Shown: in pieces, positions 47,850-58,209 of the stretch
How positions within the stretch are numbered: position 1 is the stretch's first letter
Layout: every line of letters begins with the position of its first letter
From: Strigamia acuminata
Taxonomy: Eukaryota; Arthropoda; Chilopoda; Geophilomorpha; Linotaeniidae
NCBI GenBank assembly: GCA_949358305.1
Contig: OX442318.1
Span: 13,560,517-13,624,516, forward strand
DNA length: 64,000 bases
Direction: 5' to 3'
Notes under the pieces: generated by a model
Seen by the model: only the letters and a program-made list of their open reading frames with translations
Databases searched by the model: none
Told to the model about the DNA's origin: nothing
Made by a program: the position numbers and the translations under genes

Positions 47850-47915
47850 CAACCCTAGAACTGTGGAAAATTGGGACACGGACAGCAGGGAGAGCTGCCG
47901 GAGGTACGGGGAAAC
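47850..47915 (+). pseudogene. Relic of a gag zinc knuckle
   Basis: The frame includes NCGKLGH followed by QQGELP, matching the second half of a retroviral-type CCHC knuckle. The upstream cysteine is out of frame. It sits between the primer-binding site and the RT relic, as gag nucleocapsid should. Confidence 0.4.
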
Positions 47916-48391
47916 CAATGGTGAAGTGCTCAACTGACACAGAGAGTTCGTTAGGGCGTAGGAACGATATCTGTGCATTCAGGTAGCTACCAACTTTGAA
48001 AAGAGATTGGGAATCTAGCCTGTAACTTTTGCTTCTGAATTTTATTCACCTTCATTGGATTTTCAAGTTGTTTCAGCTTGTTTTCGAGGACTGTGCTCGA
48101 ACCACAGTTTTGGACAATCTCTACAATTTGGAAGTTTGTTTTTATTTTACAACCTTTTTTGTTTTTTCACTTTATCTTCGATTTTTTTTCCCTATCTATG
48201 ATTTTCATGGTTCTTTGGGACGCCACACCGGACAGTAGACATCGTTGTAACTGAATACACGTGTTTCATGACCTGGAGGTAGACAGCACCAAATAGAAGG
48301 TGATATGGCTTTAAGTTGGCAGCTGAAGGGTGGGCCCCCAAAGCAACTAGGGACAGGAGATGCATTTCCTTTTTTACTTTAAGTGCAGCTG

Positions 48392-48436
48392 ACTGTCCCA
48401 CAAAAAACACCATTTCATTGGGATGAACAGACATCT
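48392..48436 (+). pseudogene. Relic of the RT-RNase H connection (left half)
   Basis: The frame includes PQKTPFHWDEQTSQ, the usual form of the segment preceding the RNase H domain in Gypsy-like pol. The matching continuation (AFEGL) appears only near 50175, about 1.7 kb away, so the domain is interrupted. Confidence 0.55.
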
Positions 48437-48764
48437 CAGTGTAGGCACGTTTCTGTCGAAAGGCAGCCTCGTGCAGACTGGAATGAAGGCTTCCCGAAAG
48501 GGGCGAGCGGGCGCGTTTGTTGGTCTCTTGGGGCAGAAGAAGAGATTGCAACAATATCCCCGTAATGTAAATATCTGCAAAAACCTTCTGCTAAAAATTG
48601 GAACTTTTTGAGTGTATTTTATATTAAAAAACACCCAGTATTTTGTGATTTTTTATTCATTTTCTTATCTTTCTTCTCTGTTTTTCAATGTTGCTGTGCA
48701 ATAAAGAAACGTTTTTGTCTGCGCGCTAGCGCGGTTAGCTTTCTATTGTTGGACACGACGATGG

Positions 48765-49710
48765 AAATCTCTGGTTTGAAAATTTAGAAGTTCTTTGGAC
48801 ACGATTTCGTACCTTTTTTGGGCACAAAAGTCATGTTCTCATGGAATCAGACCATTTTGATCTGGTTCTGAACTTCTAGTTCCAAATCGAAAAATCACTA
48901 TTGTGTTTTTCAAAAAGTGTTGTTTTTTCTGCAGAAATGTAGGGATTGGAACATTAAAACGGTCAAAATTTTGTTTTTATTTTAAAAAAAAATCAAACAT
49001 GGCGACTGGAAAAACAATAGAAAAACATGTGGAAATCTCGGAATTTTCGAGAATGATTGGAATTTTAAATTTCGACTTTTCTCGGAACTCTGGGAAATCA
49101 ATTCTATGAATTAATCCACTTTGTCCATTTTCATTTGCTACGATTCTGCGGTTTGATACATTCAATCAATGTCATTCACAAGAACAGGCAAAACCACGTA
49201 GAATTCGCCAGCAAGCAGCTTTTTGTACAGACACCTGAGTTAATTACGATTGATTCAGACAATACCATACGTCTCTCGATTTCGTCAGGCGATGGATTCA
49301 ACAATACGTTCCCTGAACAAACAAACGACGCTGGATCAGTCTATGCTTGAAACCATGTGTCGTATCTCTGGTTTGAAAATTTCGAAGTTCTACAGACATG
49401 ATTTCGTGCTTTTTTAAAGCACAAAAGTCATGTTTTTGTGGAATCAGACCATTTTGATCTGGTTCAGAACTTCTAGTTCCAAACAAATTTCTATTTGCTT
49501 TCAAAAATTGTTGGTTTTTTTCAGAAATGGAGAAATTTTGGCATTTTATCTGGTCGAATTATTTATTTTTTTTTATAAAAACCCAAGATGGCGACTAGAA
49601 AGCAACGGAAAAACATGTGGTATTCACAGATTTTTCGGGAAAAGTTTGATTTTCAAAAGATTTCGAAAATTTGGGAAATCTGGGGATTAATTTCCAAGAA
49701 ATTAACTCGA
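48765..49710 (+). repeat. Two diverged direct copies of about 340 bp, 597 bp apart, inside the LTR element
   Basis: ATCTCTGGTTTGAAAATTT at about 48769 recurs at about 49366. Both copies continue through TCAGACCATTTTGATCTGGT, AACTTCTAGTTCCAAA and ATGGCGACT. This duplication lies inside the segment that separates the two halves of the RT-RNase H connection. Confidence 0.75.
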
Positions 49711-49717
49711 ATCACGT

Positions 49718-49757
49718 TACCATGGGAAACATGGGAAACATGGGAAACATGGAAACA
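49718..49757. repeat. 9-bp microsatellite (ATGGGAAAC), four units
   Basis: ATGGGAAAC is repeated three times, followed by one degenerate unit. Confidence 0.85.
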
Positions 49758-50164
49758 TCCCTCTCCCATGAGTAGCCACATCAAGCAATCTAATGGATTC
49801 TAGTTGGTTGTTAATCAATCACCTCTGTCCGTTTTTGCAAACTGCGGCCCTGTCTTTGACATTTCCAGTGACTACCAGTTACAAGGAAGTCCTACAGACA
49901 CGTGGGATTTTTACCAGCAAGTAAATATTGTATTTTATTATCGTTAAAGAAGTTACAGAGTCAAACTCTACAGACTTGAATGAATACACCTAACTTTTGA
50001 TCGTACCATTGACACTAATTGTTTAAATAAACAATAATATGTCACCGACAAACGTTAAAATAAAGGCCACGTTGTGACCAAAATTGAGCAGCACTCAAGA
50101 AACTCATTTTTTCTTTCACTCTTTAAAATATATATGTTTAGTAGCAGTGGACAGAAGAATGCAA

Positions 50165-50300
50165 CATTTGCATTCGAGGGTTTGAATACCGACTCGCAGA
50201 AGGAATGACGCTGCCTGCGCCGGATTTCGCTCGCAACTTTGTCATCCTTACAGATGCAAAGTGACGGCGGGCTCGGAGCTGTCCTTTCTGCAAGTAACAG
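50165..50300 (+). pseudogene. Relic of the RNase H start of a Gypsy-like pol
   Basis: Frames give AFEGL, then FVILTDA, then GGLGAVLS, the conserved start of the RNase H domain. The pieces lie in more than one frame with a stop between them. The rest of RNase H and the integrase core are missing, because the integrase tail begins about 110 bp later. Confidence 0.6.
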
Positions 50301-50413
50301 ACCAAGGTGTTTTTGTTGTAAAACCAGTTTGTCTAACAACTAGAATGCTGATTTGGAACATTTAGCTATGGTTTGATAAACTCAGGCCATGTGCTGAAAA
50401 TTCTGAACTTGAA

Positions 50414-50599
50414 ATGGGAAATTTAGTTTTGCTAAAAATCCATCCTTTGAGAAAAATGGATATACCATTAGCTTCGTCTCGCAAAGACCATTTCAAAGCA
50501 CCATATATAATCACTAAAGTGACCAATACAAATGCTTATAGTCTTATAAAATCAATGATTTTACAATTAAAAAGTACATGCAATAGTGTGGAAACTTAA
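50414..50599 (+). pseudogene. Relic of a Gypsy-type integrase C-terminal domain
   Basis: The frame starts MGNLVLLKIHPLRK and includes KAPYIITKV, matching the GD.VL.K...F.GPY.I.KV pattern of Gypsy integrase tails. It follows the RNase H relic almost directly, so about 2 kb of pol coding sequence has been lost. Confidence 0.6.
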
Positions 50600-51161
50600 A
50601 AAGACTTATTTCTTCTGGAAAGAGAGCTCGATAGCCCATTTTAGATGAGGAAGATGAAGAAGTTCTTGAGAACCGACCTGTGAACACTGGTACAGCAACA
50701 ATCTTGCCACCACCAGTGCGACCAACAGAATCTGGTATCGCAACCAAGTTGCCAACACCAGTAAAACCTTTTGGGAAACCAAAAAGAAAGAAAAAGGCTT
50801 TGTCTCTGCCACGAGTGGTTTCACACAAAACCACGGCAGCACAGCCCAAACCGAATTCGGATTCGAAAAGACCATCGAGAAATCATATTTTGCCGATACG
50901 ATACAGAGATTGACCACTAGGTGGACACCTCCGAATTCGAAATTCCTACGGACCAATCACGAGACGACAACATAGCGTTTCCGGTTTCGTACACGTTGCG
51001 TAAAAAGACGCTATTCTGCGGTACTTAGGAAGGAATCTTGGCAACATCAAATCATTCTCGTTCCAAGCAAGTGACTGTCCAGTTCGTCTCCTCCGCACGA
51101 ATCCCGTCGATTTCCTGTTCCGTATATTTGATTTGATCAATTCATTTTTATTTATTTTCCA

Positions 51162-52226
51162 ATGGAAGAATATCCAGCCGGCACTCGAGTCTTATGCCCG
51201 GTGTGTTTAGGAAGTTGCGTAACCGAACGCAACAACGGCGCGTTAACTCCGTGCGAAAACTGTCTTGGTGAAGGACATGTGGATTGCAACGAGCCTTTGG
51301 AACTCTGGTTCCGTCATTTTATGACAGTATCCGGACGCCCGATTCCAGTAAGAAACCGCGTGGTCGGTTGGATGCGCGTGCGTTCTCGTAGAGAAAGAAA
51401 GAAGTCAGAAAAGGCGTTTTACGCCAATTCCGGCGCCTCGACTTCAGCCCAATCGCCACGAACGGGATCAAATCCCAATTCCACGTCAAAAGCTGACGAT
51501 ACAACGACTGGACGAGTTTCAAAAAGAGCGGTTTTACGCTTGAAACTAGCCGGATTTGCGGCGAATCGTTCGCAAACGTCGCAGACACCAAAAACTTCAA
51601 CTTCGAGTTCGACTAAAATCCTTCGACCACCGAAGAAAGTGACTGTAAAACAGTCATGTTCAACGGTGACAGAATCGAAAGCCAAACCACGCTCTGAGAT
51701 TTCGGCGGCCCTCGTCGCCCTCGCCGTGAGCCAACGAGTGACCGCTACGGTTACGTCATGTACGCAAGCGGCGAAGAAATCAATCCCACCATCGTCGTGT
51801 ACGATCGTCTCAAACGATACGAGCATGCCGACGGAATTCGTTTGTTCCTCGACTGTTTTACAGTCAATTCCAAATCCAGCGGTCATTATGCCGCCGATAT
51901 TCGGCGAGAGACCAACGGACATTTCATTTCAGAATCTCCAGACCGCTCCGATGTCAATCGAAAATGGCGCGGCCGCCACCGAGACCGTCGCCGAAGCATC
52001 GAGTGCGATGGAAACCGAAGAATCGCATACGCCTCCGCCGCCTCTTCCACCACAATCGAAGGCAGAGAAGGCGGAGAAGAAGGCGGAAAAGAAAACCAGA
52101 TCCGCCGCGAAGCGAGAGCAAAAGACGCGTCGTAACCTGGCGAAGGAGCTGCCGTCGATAAAAGAGAACGAACGTGACGACGACGACGAGACGCCACCGA
52201 CGCCCGGCAAGACGCTACAGATATAG
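51162..52226 (+). CDS. Accessory ORF of the LTR element, 354 aa, with DnaJ-type zinc motif
   Basis: The only long intact frame in the element. It occupies the position after pol where env or an extra ORF would sit. The N-terminus carries CPVCLGSC (C12, C15, C19) and CENCLGEG (C31, C34) with C42, close to the paired CxxCxGxG zinc-binding repeats of DnaJ central domains. The middle is Ser/Thr/basic with no predicted membrane segment. The C-terminal third has PPPPLPP, a Lys/Glu/Ala-rich stretch that could coil, and an acidic patch (ERDDDDE). There is no signal peptide. Preservation of this frame in an element whose pol is dead suggests either selection or very recent decay. It could alternatively be a captured host gene. 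Function unknown. Confidence 0.65.
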   Translation: MEEYPAGTRVLCPVCLGSCVTERNNGALTPCENCLGEGHVDCNEPLELWFRHFMTVSGRPIPVRNRVVGWMRVRSRRERKKSEKAFYANSGASTSAQSPRTGSNPNSTSKADDTTTGRVSKRAVLRLKLAGFAANRSQTSQTPKTSTSSSTKILRPPKKVTVKQSCSTVTESKAKPRSEISAALVALAVSQRVTATVTSCTQAAKKSIPPSSCTIVSNDTSMPTEFVCSSTVLQSIPNPAVIMPPIFGERPTDISFQNLQTAPMSIENGAAATETVAEASSAMETEESHTPPPPLPPQSKAEKAEKKAEKKTRSAAKREQKTRRNLAKELPSIKENERDDDDETPPTPGKTLQI

Positions 52227-52702
52227 AAGAAGTGGCCAGTTTTTCTCAAAACTTTATAATGCCAAAAGTATTGATAGTTTTTTACATTTTTTAAATGGTT
52301 TTTTTTTCTCTATCAAAGTAATAATAATAGTCCTAACTTTTATTCTCAAAGCTACAAATGCATTTACTTACCTATTAGAATTAAATTAACTTAGATTTTA
52401 ATATTTTTCAAAGAATTTTTTATTCAAATGTGTTAAAAATTTACAAGTGTTATTTACAGTATTTATATTTCACGAATTGTATTTTGTCTTCATCCTGGGG
52501 GTAAGTGTGCGTTGTTTTCTCTGGTGTATTTTTCCCGATGTTACCTGCTGGTGATCCGTGGTCCAGTTGTCATCAACTCATCCGGTCATCTGGTTATCTG
52601 CAAAAAAGAAAAGTAATGATTAATTTTTAATTATGAAATTAACTTTCAAACAACCACTTTCGTGATTGTGTTGAGGTACCCCTCTCAGTACTTACCTTTT
52701 TT

Positions 52703-52714
52703 AGGGGGGGGAGA
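52703..52714 (+). other. Polypurine tract of the Gypsy-like element
   Basis: AGGGGGGGGAGA ends directly before the TGTGACC start of the 3' LTR, the expected site for plus-strand priming. Confidence 0.8.
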
Positions 52715-53336
52715 TGTGACCGGCTGCCCGCTCAGTCCGCTCACTTGCCTGCAACACACGGCGCTTCCACGGCTCTCGCGCACCTCGTGTGTTTCTCGCG
52801 CGCACCTGTTGCGGACCCCCGCACCAGGTGGAGCTGACGGTCGTTGGCCCGGCCAATTGGGAACCGGAAGTGCCCCTTCCGGAAGTGGTGGGCCCCGCAG
52901 AGGCCAAGAGAGTTCTCTAACTTCCAGCATGGCGAACGGTCGCTTCCACGATCGCTCTTCCACGCTGGCGGCAATGACGAATCCAGTTGGCGTAGCGACT
53001 CTGTCGCCCGCCGGGACTTGATAGTCCACGTTCCCCATGTCCGTCCTGCGTTCTCCGTGAACGTAGCGGCGACATGGCTAAACGGTATTCCGACCACGTG
53101 TGTCATGGCGGCCATTGGCCGCCGTGCCACGCGGTCTTGTTAGGGACGGCTGTTCGCAGCCGTCGCATTGGGAAATGCACTGGGAGACACCACATCATAC
53201 CCCTAGACATCAATAAAGCTTACCTTAAACTAAACTTGTGTCTCTTGTGTATTTCGGAGTGAATTCTATCGTGTGTGTTGTGTCCAGCGCCTCGTGGCTC
53301 TCCCCCGACCACGTGGCGACCGTCCAAACACTCACA
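52715..53336 (+). mobile_element. 3' LTR of the Gypsy-like element
   Basis: 622 bp, the same in length and apparently in sequence as 46410-47031. AATAAA at 53212-53217. It is followed by the AATA target duplication and by NLR copy E coding sequence. Confidence 0.9.
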
Positions 53337-53340
53337 AATA

Positions 53341-55184
53341 TTCCATGTTGAACATTCGGAAATGAGTTGCTCTGTCAATCTAAAATCTGATGAAAACCAC
53401 ACACTATATGATTTAATTTGGATTAACAGATCATCCAAATTTTCCTGCATGAGACCAGCAAGAAACGGCAATATCAATGATGTTCCCTCATTATCCAAGA
53501 AATGATTTACAACTTCGTGCAAAAGGTTTTCAGTGTCTGCATCAGTTTTGTTGAAAGTGAGCTTTGTCCATAAAGCAAAAGCAGCGGCGAATTCCATAAT
53601 TGATGAATGCCGGCCCTCGTAATGTTTTTCTGATGAAAACCAATTTGTTTCAGTGTGGTTTATAAGGAAACCGAGTTCATAAACCTCTCTTGTCAGATCA
53701 TCACTAACGAACTTTAGTTCAGTTCGGAGTACTTTTTGCACCGATAATATTCCAAAATCTCGAATTTGTTCCTGAATAATGCTGGGTCGTTCATTAAAAC
53801 GAAACAGATCAAAATTGACATCGATCTGCTTTTGTCGTTTCACATAACTGTGCTTTATGCTGCAATTAAATAGCCTTTTGAAGAACTCAATTTTGACCGA
53901 GACTTGTGCGATGTTTTCATCGTTTTCTAAAATAACCAGTAACAACATCAAGAATAATGGCGAGTCGAGTATTTCCATTTGCTGCGCTAGATGCTGAATT
54001 ATATTTTCAACTACTGGTTTTTCAAGAAATTTTCCCAGGAATAGTTGTTTGTCCACCTGACTTTTTATTCCTAATATCGATACGTGCTTGTCGGTGAAAT
54101 TCTGACTCACATTAAATCGTCCGAATACTTCTGCTCGTTCCTTGTTTCCAAATTCGAATAAACCGGTTCTGCAAGTCACCACGACGGTCGCGTCCTTGTA
54201 CGTTTTTCCGTAGAGTAAGTTTAAAATCTCGAGTCGATCTTTTGAATTCACTTCGTCCAAGCCATCCAGTATGAAGAGAGTATCTCTTTCGTGGGCATTT
54301 ACTATTTTAACAGTGTCATCTTTTCGATAACCACAATGTTGTCCTATTTCCGTAAGGGCATTTGCGATGTTTTGTCTGCGGAGTTGCCGCAACGGAACAA
54401 AGAAAACGAGTTTAAAGTGTTTGATGTACTTCTCATTCCGTGCCCAGTCGTATGCCAGTTTATTTACTAACGTGGTTTTTCCAAATCCATGCTGCCCTTC
54501 GATCAGTATACGCACTGATTTCCTGGATGCCACTGGTTCGAAAAGATTTGTCAATTCTATTGGTTCACTGGATTCATTAAGTTTAAGATTGACAAAATAG
54601 TGCATTGGCAGGTCTTGTCCCTTGTTGAGCCAAGCGAGCTTGGCCAATGTCAAATTTTTGTACAATTTTTGCAACCTGCATTTCAACGCATAATGTGATG
54701 TAGCAGTTGTAAAAAAACTTCTGAACCAACTCATAAGTGATTTGTTTTGTCCGGTATCAGTTCTAGTGTTTGATGAGTGCGCTGCTGCAATGGAAATTTT
54801 TTTAATGACAGGAGAAAATATACATTTTGTCAATGTGATATCACTAACTTGCACTCAGCCGAACATCTGGCTGCCCAACCCGCCCTGGCAGCTCGCACTG
54901 CTGTGCCAGATTGCCTGATGCATGCAAAATCCCAGCGTCCTCAGAATTTGTGTCATCTATATTTACAGCAACTTGGCTGCTGCTAGCTTTAACGTGATCC
55001 TTATTTACTGGAAAGTATAAATTGTAATTCAATGCTTCACTCAAAATATGTGACAAAACTTACAAACTGGCCAGTAATTGATGGAGACATTGGAGTTGGT
55101 GATTACGTTTTTTACATGTTCAATGTCTACCAAAACATTTCCGCTGCCTATGTGGCTACCTGTGGTATTTGCGTTGTCACTCAT
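53341..55184 (-). pseudogene. NLR copy E, 5' part: N-terminal exons and NACHT domain
   Basis: Exons 55064-55184 (ATG at 55184), 54849-55007 and 54784 leftward, with introns of 56 and 64 bp, in the same phases as B and D. Exon 3 encodes a P-loop in which the usual GQPGFGKTT reads GQHGFGKTT, a Walker B LFILDGLDE, and the SPLFLMLL segment. The frame is open until the LTR element interrupts it at 53340, and reading on into the LTR gives a chimeric tail and a stop at 53220. The 3' remainder at 46141-46409 lacks most of the LRR region. A truncated NACHT protein could still be made. Confidence 0.8.
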
Positions 55185-56336
55185 GATTTAAAATGTTTAA
55201 TCTATAAAATATCAATTGCATTTTAGCATAATATAATACAAATAACTTAGTTTGGTCTGACCTTTTCCTCTATAATATTTGTAGTAGATTTACAGGCGCC
55301 AATGTTGCCATTGACCACCAGAAAAAATGGAAGACAGATGTTGATGATAATGCGGAAGAAGGAATGAGGATGTGAGAAGTCACCAACCTTACAAGAACCA
55401 ATGAGAGAAAGTTTTTTAATCCCTAGCTTGTATTTAAACCCTACCCTTACTCGAATAAAATCACTTGTCAACTTTTCACTTACAATGTGTGTTTTCATTC
55501 TTGAATGTACAACAATATTAACAAGTCTAATAAATGTTGTGCCACACAGAAAAAAAACTATAGGCCTACGCTGATTAGAGATTGTGAAAAATGTTTTTCA
55601 CTTTCAGCTACAAATGTTTTAAAAAAAAAATTGCACACATGACACAACTGAAATTATTATGCTAAAATGTTTCTTACATGTGTTATAGGCATGTGAAGGC
55701 AATTTTCTTGGGTTAAACGGTTCGAACCAGTTGATCTTGAAGTTTTGATAACACTAAGAAATTCTCCAGGATGTTTTTTAACACACGGATGTGTGTGGAG
55801 GAAGGAAAAGGTTACATATTTTTTTTAAACAATTTTAAAGAAAGGAAATTTTTCTTCTTCATAAAATAACATTTCATGCATCAACATGGGCAATTGGATT
55901 ATAATGTTGTCCGGTTGCCTGGCTACAACAGTAATTATATTTATTTGGCATGGTTTATGTTTGACAGTTTAATTTTGATTAATCAGATGAAAGAAAATTT
56001 TCTTGTTGCAATATAAAATACGGAGTAACAATAAAAGTGAAAAGGGTGTGTTTGTATTCCAATTATAACTTAGTAATGTTCGAGTAATAAGAATGGAAAG
56101 CAATAGCATTCTGGGAAACTAACTTAAAAAGGCTACTTCTAGTATTAGTATCGACGTTTGATAGTTGTGACTGTTAACAGTATGGAAATAAATGTCAATG
56201 TTACCACCAGAGTGCATTATTGCGCATTATGGCGGTAGATTTGACTAACTTAAATTCATAGAAAACTTGACTAACTTGTAAATACATAAAACAAATGTTC
56301 TATGTTATTTTTACACTATGTTTACATGAGATATTA

Positions 56337-56400
56337 AAACAACTTGACCAAAGGATTAAGTCACTCCTCGCATTGGAGGGATTCCGGTGGTTCTGCCTTC
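56337..56400 (-). repeat. SINE-like interspersed repeat, copy 3 (internally deleted)
   Basis: The reverse complement shows AATCCCTCCAAT joined almost directly to GACTTAATCC.TTGGTCAAG. These blocks are about 120 bp apart in copy 1 (6905-7128), so an internal deletion is inferred. Confidence 0.5.
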
Positions 56401-56404
56401 TAAC

Positions 56405-56480
56405 ATGAAGCTGAAAAGAGGAAATTTCTTGCTATCTTAATTCTTAATCAAACGGAAGCAGCTTCGAACAGGAAATCAAA
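56405..56480. repeat. Duplicated inter-NLR spacer block, copy 3
   Basis: AAACGGAAGCAGCTTCGAAC followed by AGGAAAT, together with GAGGAAATTTC.TGCTATCTT, matches the blocks at 26650 and 45920. It lies downstream of copy F. Confidence 0.6.
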
Positions 56481-57017
56481 ACTTTTGTACAAGTATTTTA
56501 ATATTATTTGATTAAGAAACATTTAATCGTGATTTATTTTTATTTTTGCAGAACTTTTACGTCATGTGGTTGAACACTGATAAATTCAAAGTCGTCGTTA
56601 CCACTGGCGACTTTTGAATTTGTCAGAATTGAATAAGTGCCCATTTGTAATGGGTAATGAAGTATTAGACATTTTTTTGAATAGTTATCTTGATATCATA
56701 TACTCACATACATTTGTTGACACTCGTATGTATTGTCACATCCTTGCCCACAGGATGGAAATAAAACAGCCCGAGTCAAATTTCCTGAGCCTAAAATCCA
56801 CACATCTGAACTAGTGAGTGTGTTCTGGTACAATTCCCTAACAGAACTGTAAGCCTTTATTATAACCAACCATCGGGAAAATATGGAAGCTGCATGATGC
56901 CATCAGTGAATCCTAAAATTCCATCATTTAAATCCTAACAATTACTCTAACAATCTCGTGTAGTGACAATACACCACATGTGCTTAAACAAAAATTACAA
57001 GACTACACAAACACACA

Positions 57018-57781
57018 TTATTTTCGTATTATTGACAATACACCATAATCAAAATAATATGTTCGATGAGGTATGAATATTCTCCTCACACATTCCAGGT
57101 TCATATCATGGCTTACATTAAAATTAGACAACTCTTTCCTAAGATTATTCAACTCATAGTTAAGTGCTACTAAATTCACTTTTTTCCAATGATTGCGCTC
57201 GAGTCCTTTAGTTAATTCAGACAACTCGGAGGACGTTCTGAAATTTTCCATAAACAAACTGATTGTTGTTAAACGACAATCAATTCGATCGGCTTTCATA
57301 TTGTTCAGAAGTTTGAATAGATTTCCTGTGTTTGTGGCATAGGCATTAATCATCAATTCCACGATCGGAAGACTCAGGATGCCCCTTGAGAGCATTTGCA
57401 CATCCGGGTTTTTTACATTGAATTGAATACACAAAGTTTGCAAATTACTCCACCCGAAAAAACAATGTTCATTTGCAGTTAAGCAGCTAAGCAAGTCAGT
57501 CATTTTCATAGCAGAACAATCCAAAACAGCAGGTTCCATCGCACGTATCAATTCAATATTGTCGAGATTATAAATTTTCAAAATGTCAAAACAGTTTTTA
57601 AACGAAGTCGGTTGTCTACAAATCAACTTAGAATCACCCTCAACACTAAACTGAAGGTAGTTTTTGCCTCCATCGTTGGTCAGATCGTACAAATCAACGT
57701 TACCATTCATTCGCATTTGCAAGGATGTCAAGTACATTGATTGACCGGCAGCGCGGCAAAAACTAGTCATATCTTGCTCCT
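57018..57781 (-). pseudogene. NLR copy F, 3' part: LRR region and C-terminus
   Basis: An open frame aligned with the last 250 residues or so of copies A, B and D (for example FKNCF, LTTISLF, LSELTKGLERNHW) ends VLSIIRK and stop. The upstream end meets the BEL element at 57782. The frame is continuous with 63738-64000 across the insertion once one copy of the 5-bp target duplication is discounted, so copy F was open before the insertion as far as can be seen. Confidence 0.8.
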
Positions 57782-58110
57782 TGTGAAAACTGGCGTTGTT
57801 AGAAGTAACAAGGTCGCACGAGTTCGAGGGAAAGAGCACGGCGCAGCACAGAGAAGCCAACCTGCAGGAGGTGTTTTTGAGTGATATTGGATGACGCGTG
57901 ACCGGAAGTGCTGTAAAAGTGTCATAAATTATCTTGTTTCACCCTTTGTTCCCCTGAATTTGTACTTGTGACCCCCAGAAATTACAATAAACTTGTTCTT
58001 AACCCAAAAAAGACATGCTTTATTTCGAGAATTCATAAAAGTTAGAAAAGTAGTAAATTTACACAGTTTTAGTCAAAATTAGTTACAAATCGACTTTGCG
58101 AATCTTCAAA
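57782..58110 (+). mobile_element. 5' LTR of the BEL/Pao element
   Basis: 329 bp, starting TGTGAAAACTGG and ending CTTCAAA. It appears identical to the 3' LTR at 63404-63732. AATAAA at 57986-57991. Confidence 0.9.
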
Positions 58111-58128
58111 TGGTGCCGAAACCCGGGA
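58111..58128 (+). other. Primer-binding site of the BEL/Pao element
   Basis: TGGTGCCGAAACCCGGGA follows the 5' LTR directly and starts with TGG, as expected for tRNA priming. The type is common in BEL/Pao elements. Confidence 0.75.
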
Positions 58129-58209
58129 AAATCAGTGAATCCGGACAGAAATAAGTAGAAAACAGCATCGTAAAGCCGACCACGCCGAATTTTGACCGAA
58201 AATTTCAAA

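Larger units (their letters stand above)
46410..53336 (+). mobile_element. 6.9-kb Gypsy-like LTR retrotransposon with defective pol, inserted in NLR copy E
   Basis: Direct 622-bp LTRs flank a 5.7-kb interior. The target duplication is AATA (46406-46409 and 53337-53340). The sequences on the two sides join into a continuous NLR coding segment once the element is removed. A primer-binding site (TGGGGGCCCAGCCGGGAT) starts two bases after the 5' LTR, and a purine tract (AGGGGGGGGAGA) abuts the 3' LTR. Relics of gag, RT/RNase H and integrase lie in the right order but are frameshifted and incomplete. A 354-aa ORF is intact. LTRs that look identical imply recent movement, which would need enzymes supplied in trans. 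Confidence 0.9.
55190..57010. other. Spacer between NLR copies E and F
   Basis: AT-rich. It contains the third SINE-like fragment and the third duplicated spacer block (listed separately). No gene is supported. Confidence 0.4.

Noticed and set aside
48192-48554. Minus-strand 120-aa frame inside the Gypsy-like element
   Set aside because: It is antisense to the RT relic at 48392-48436 and has no recognisable domain.
55721-55745. tRNA B-box-like GGTTCGAACCAG
   Set aside because: No acceptor stem, A-box or cloverleaf can be drawn around it.
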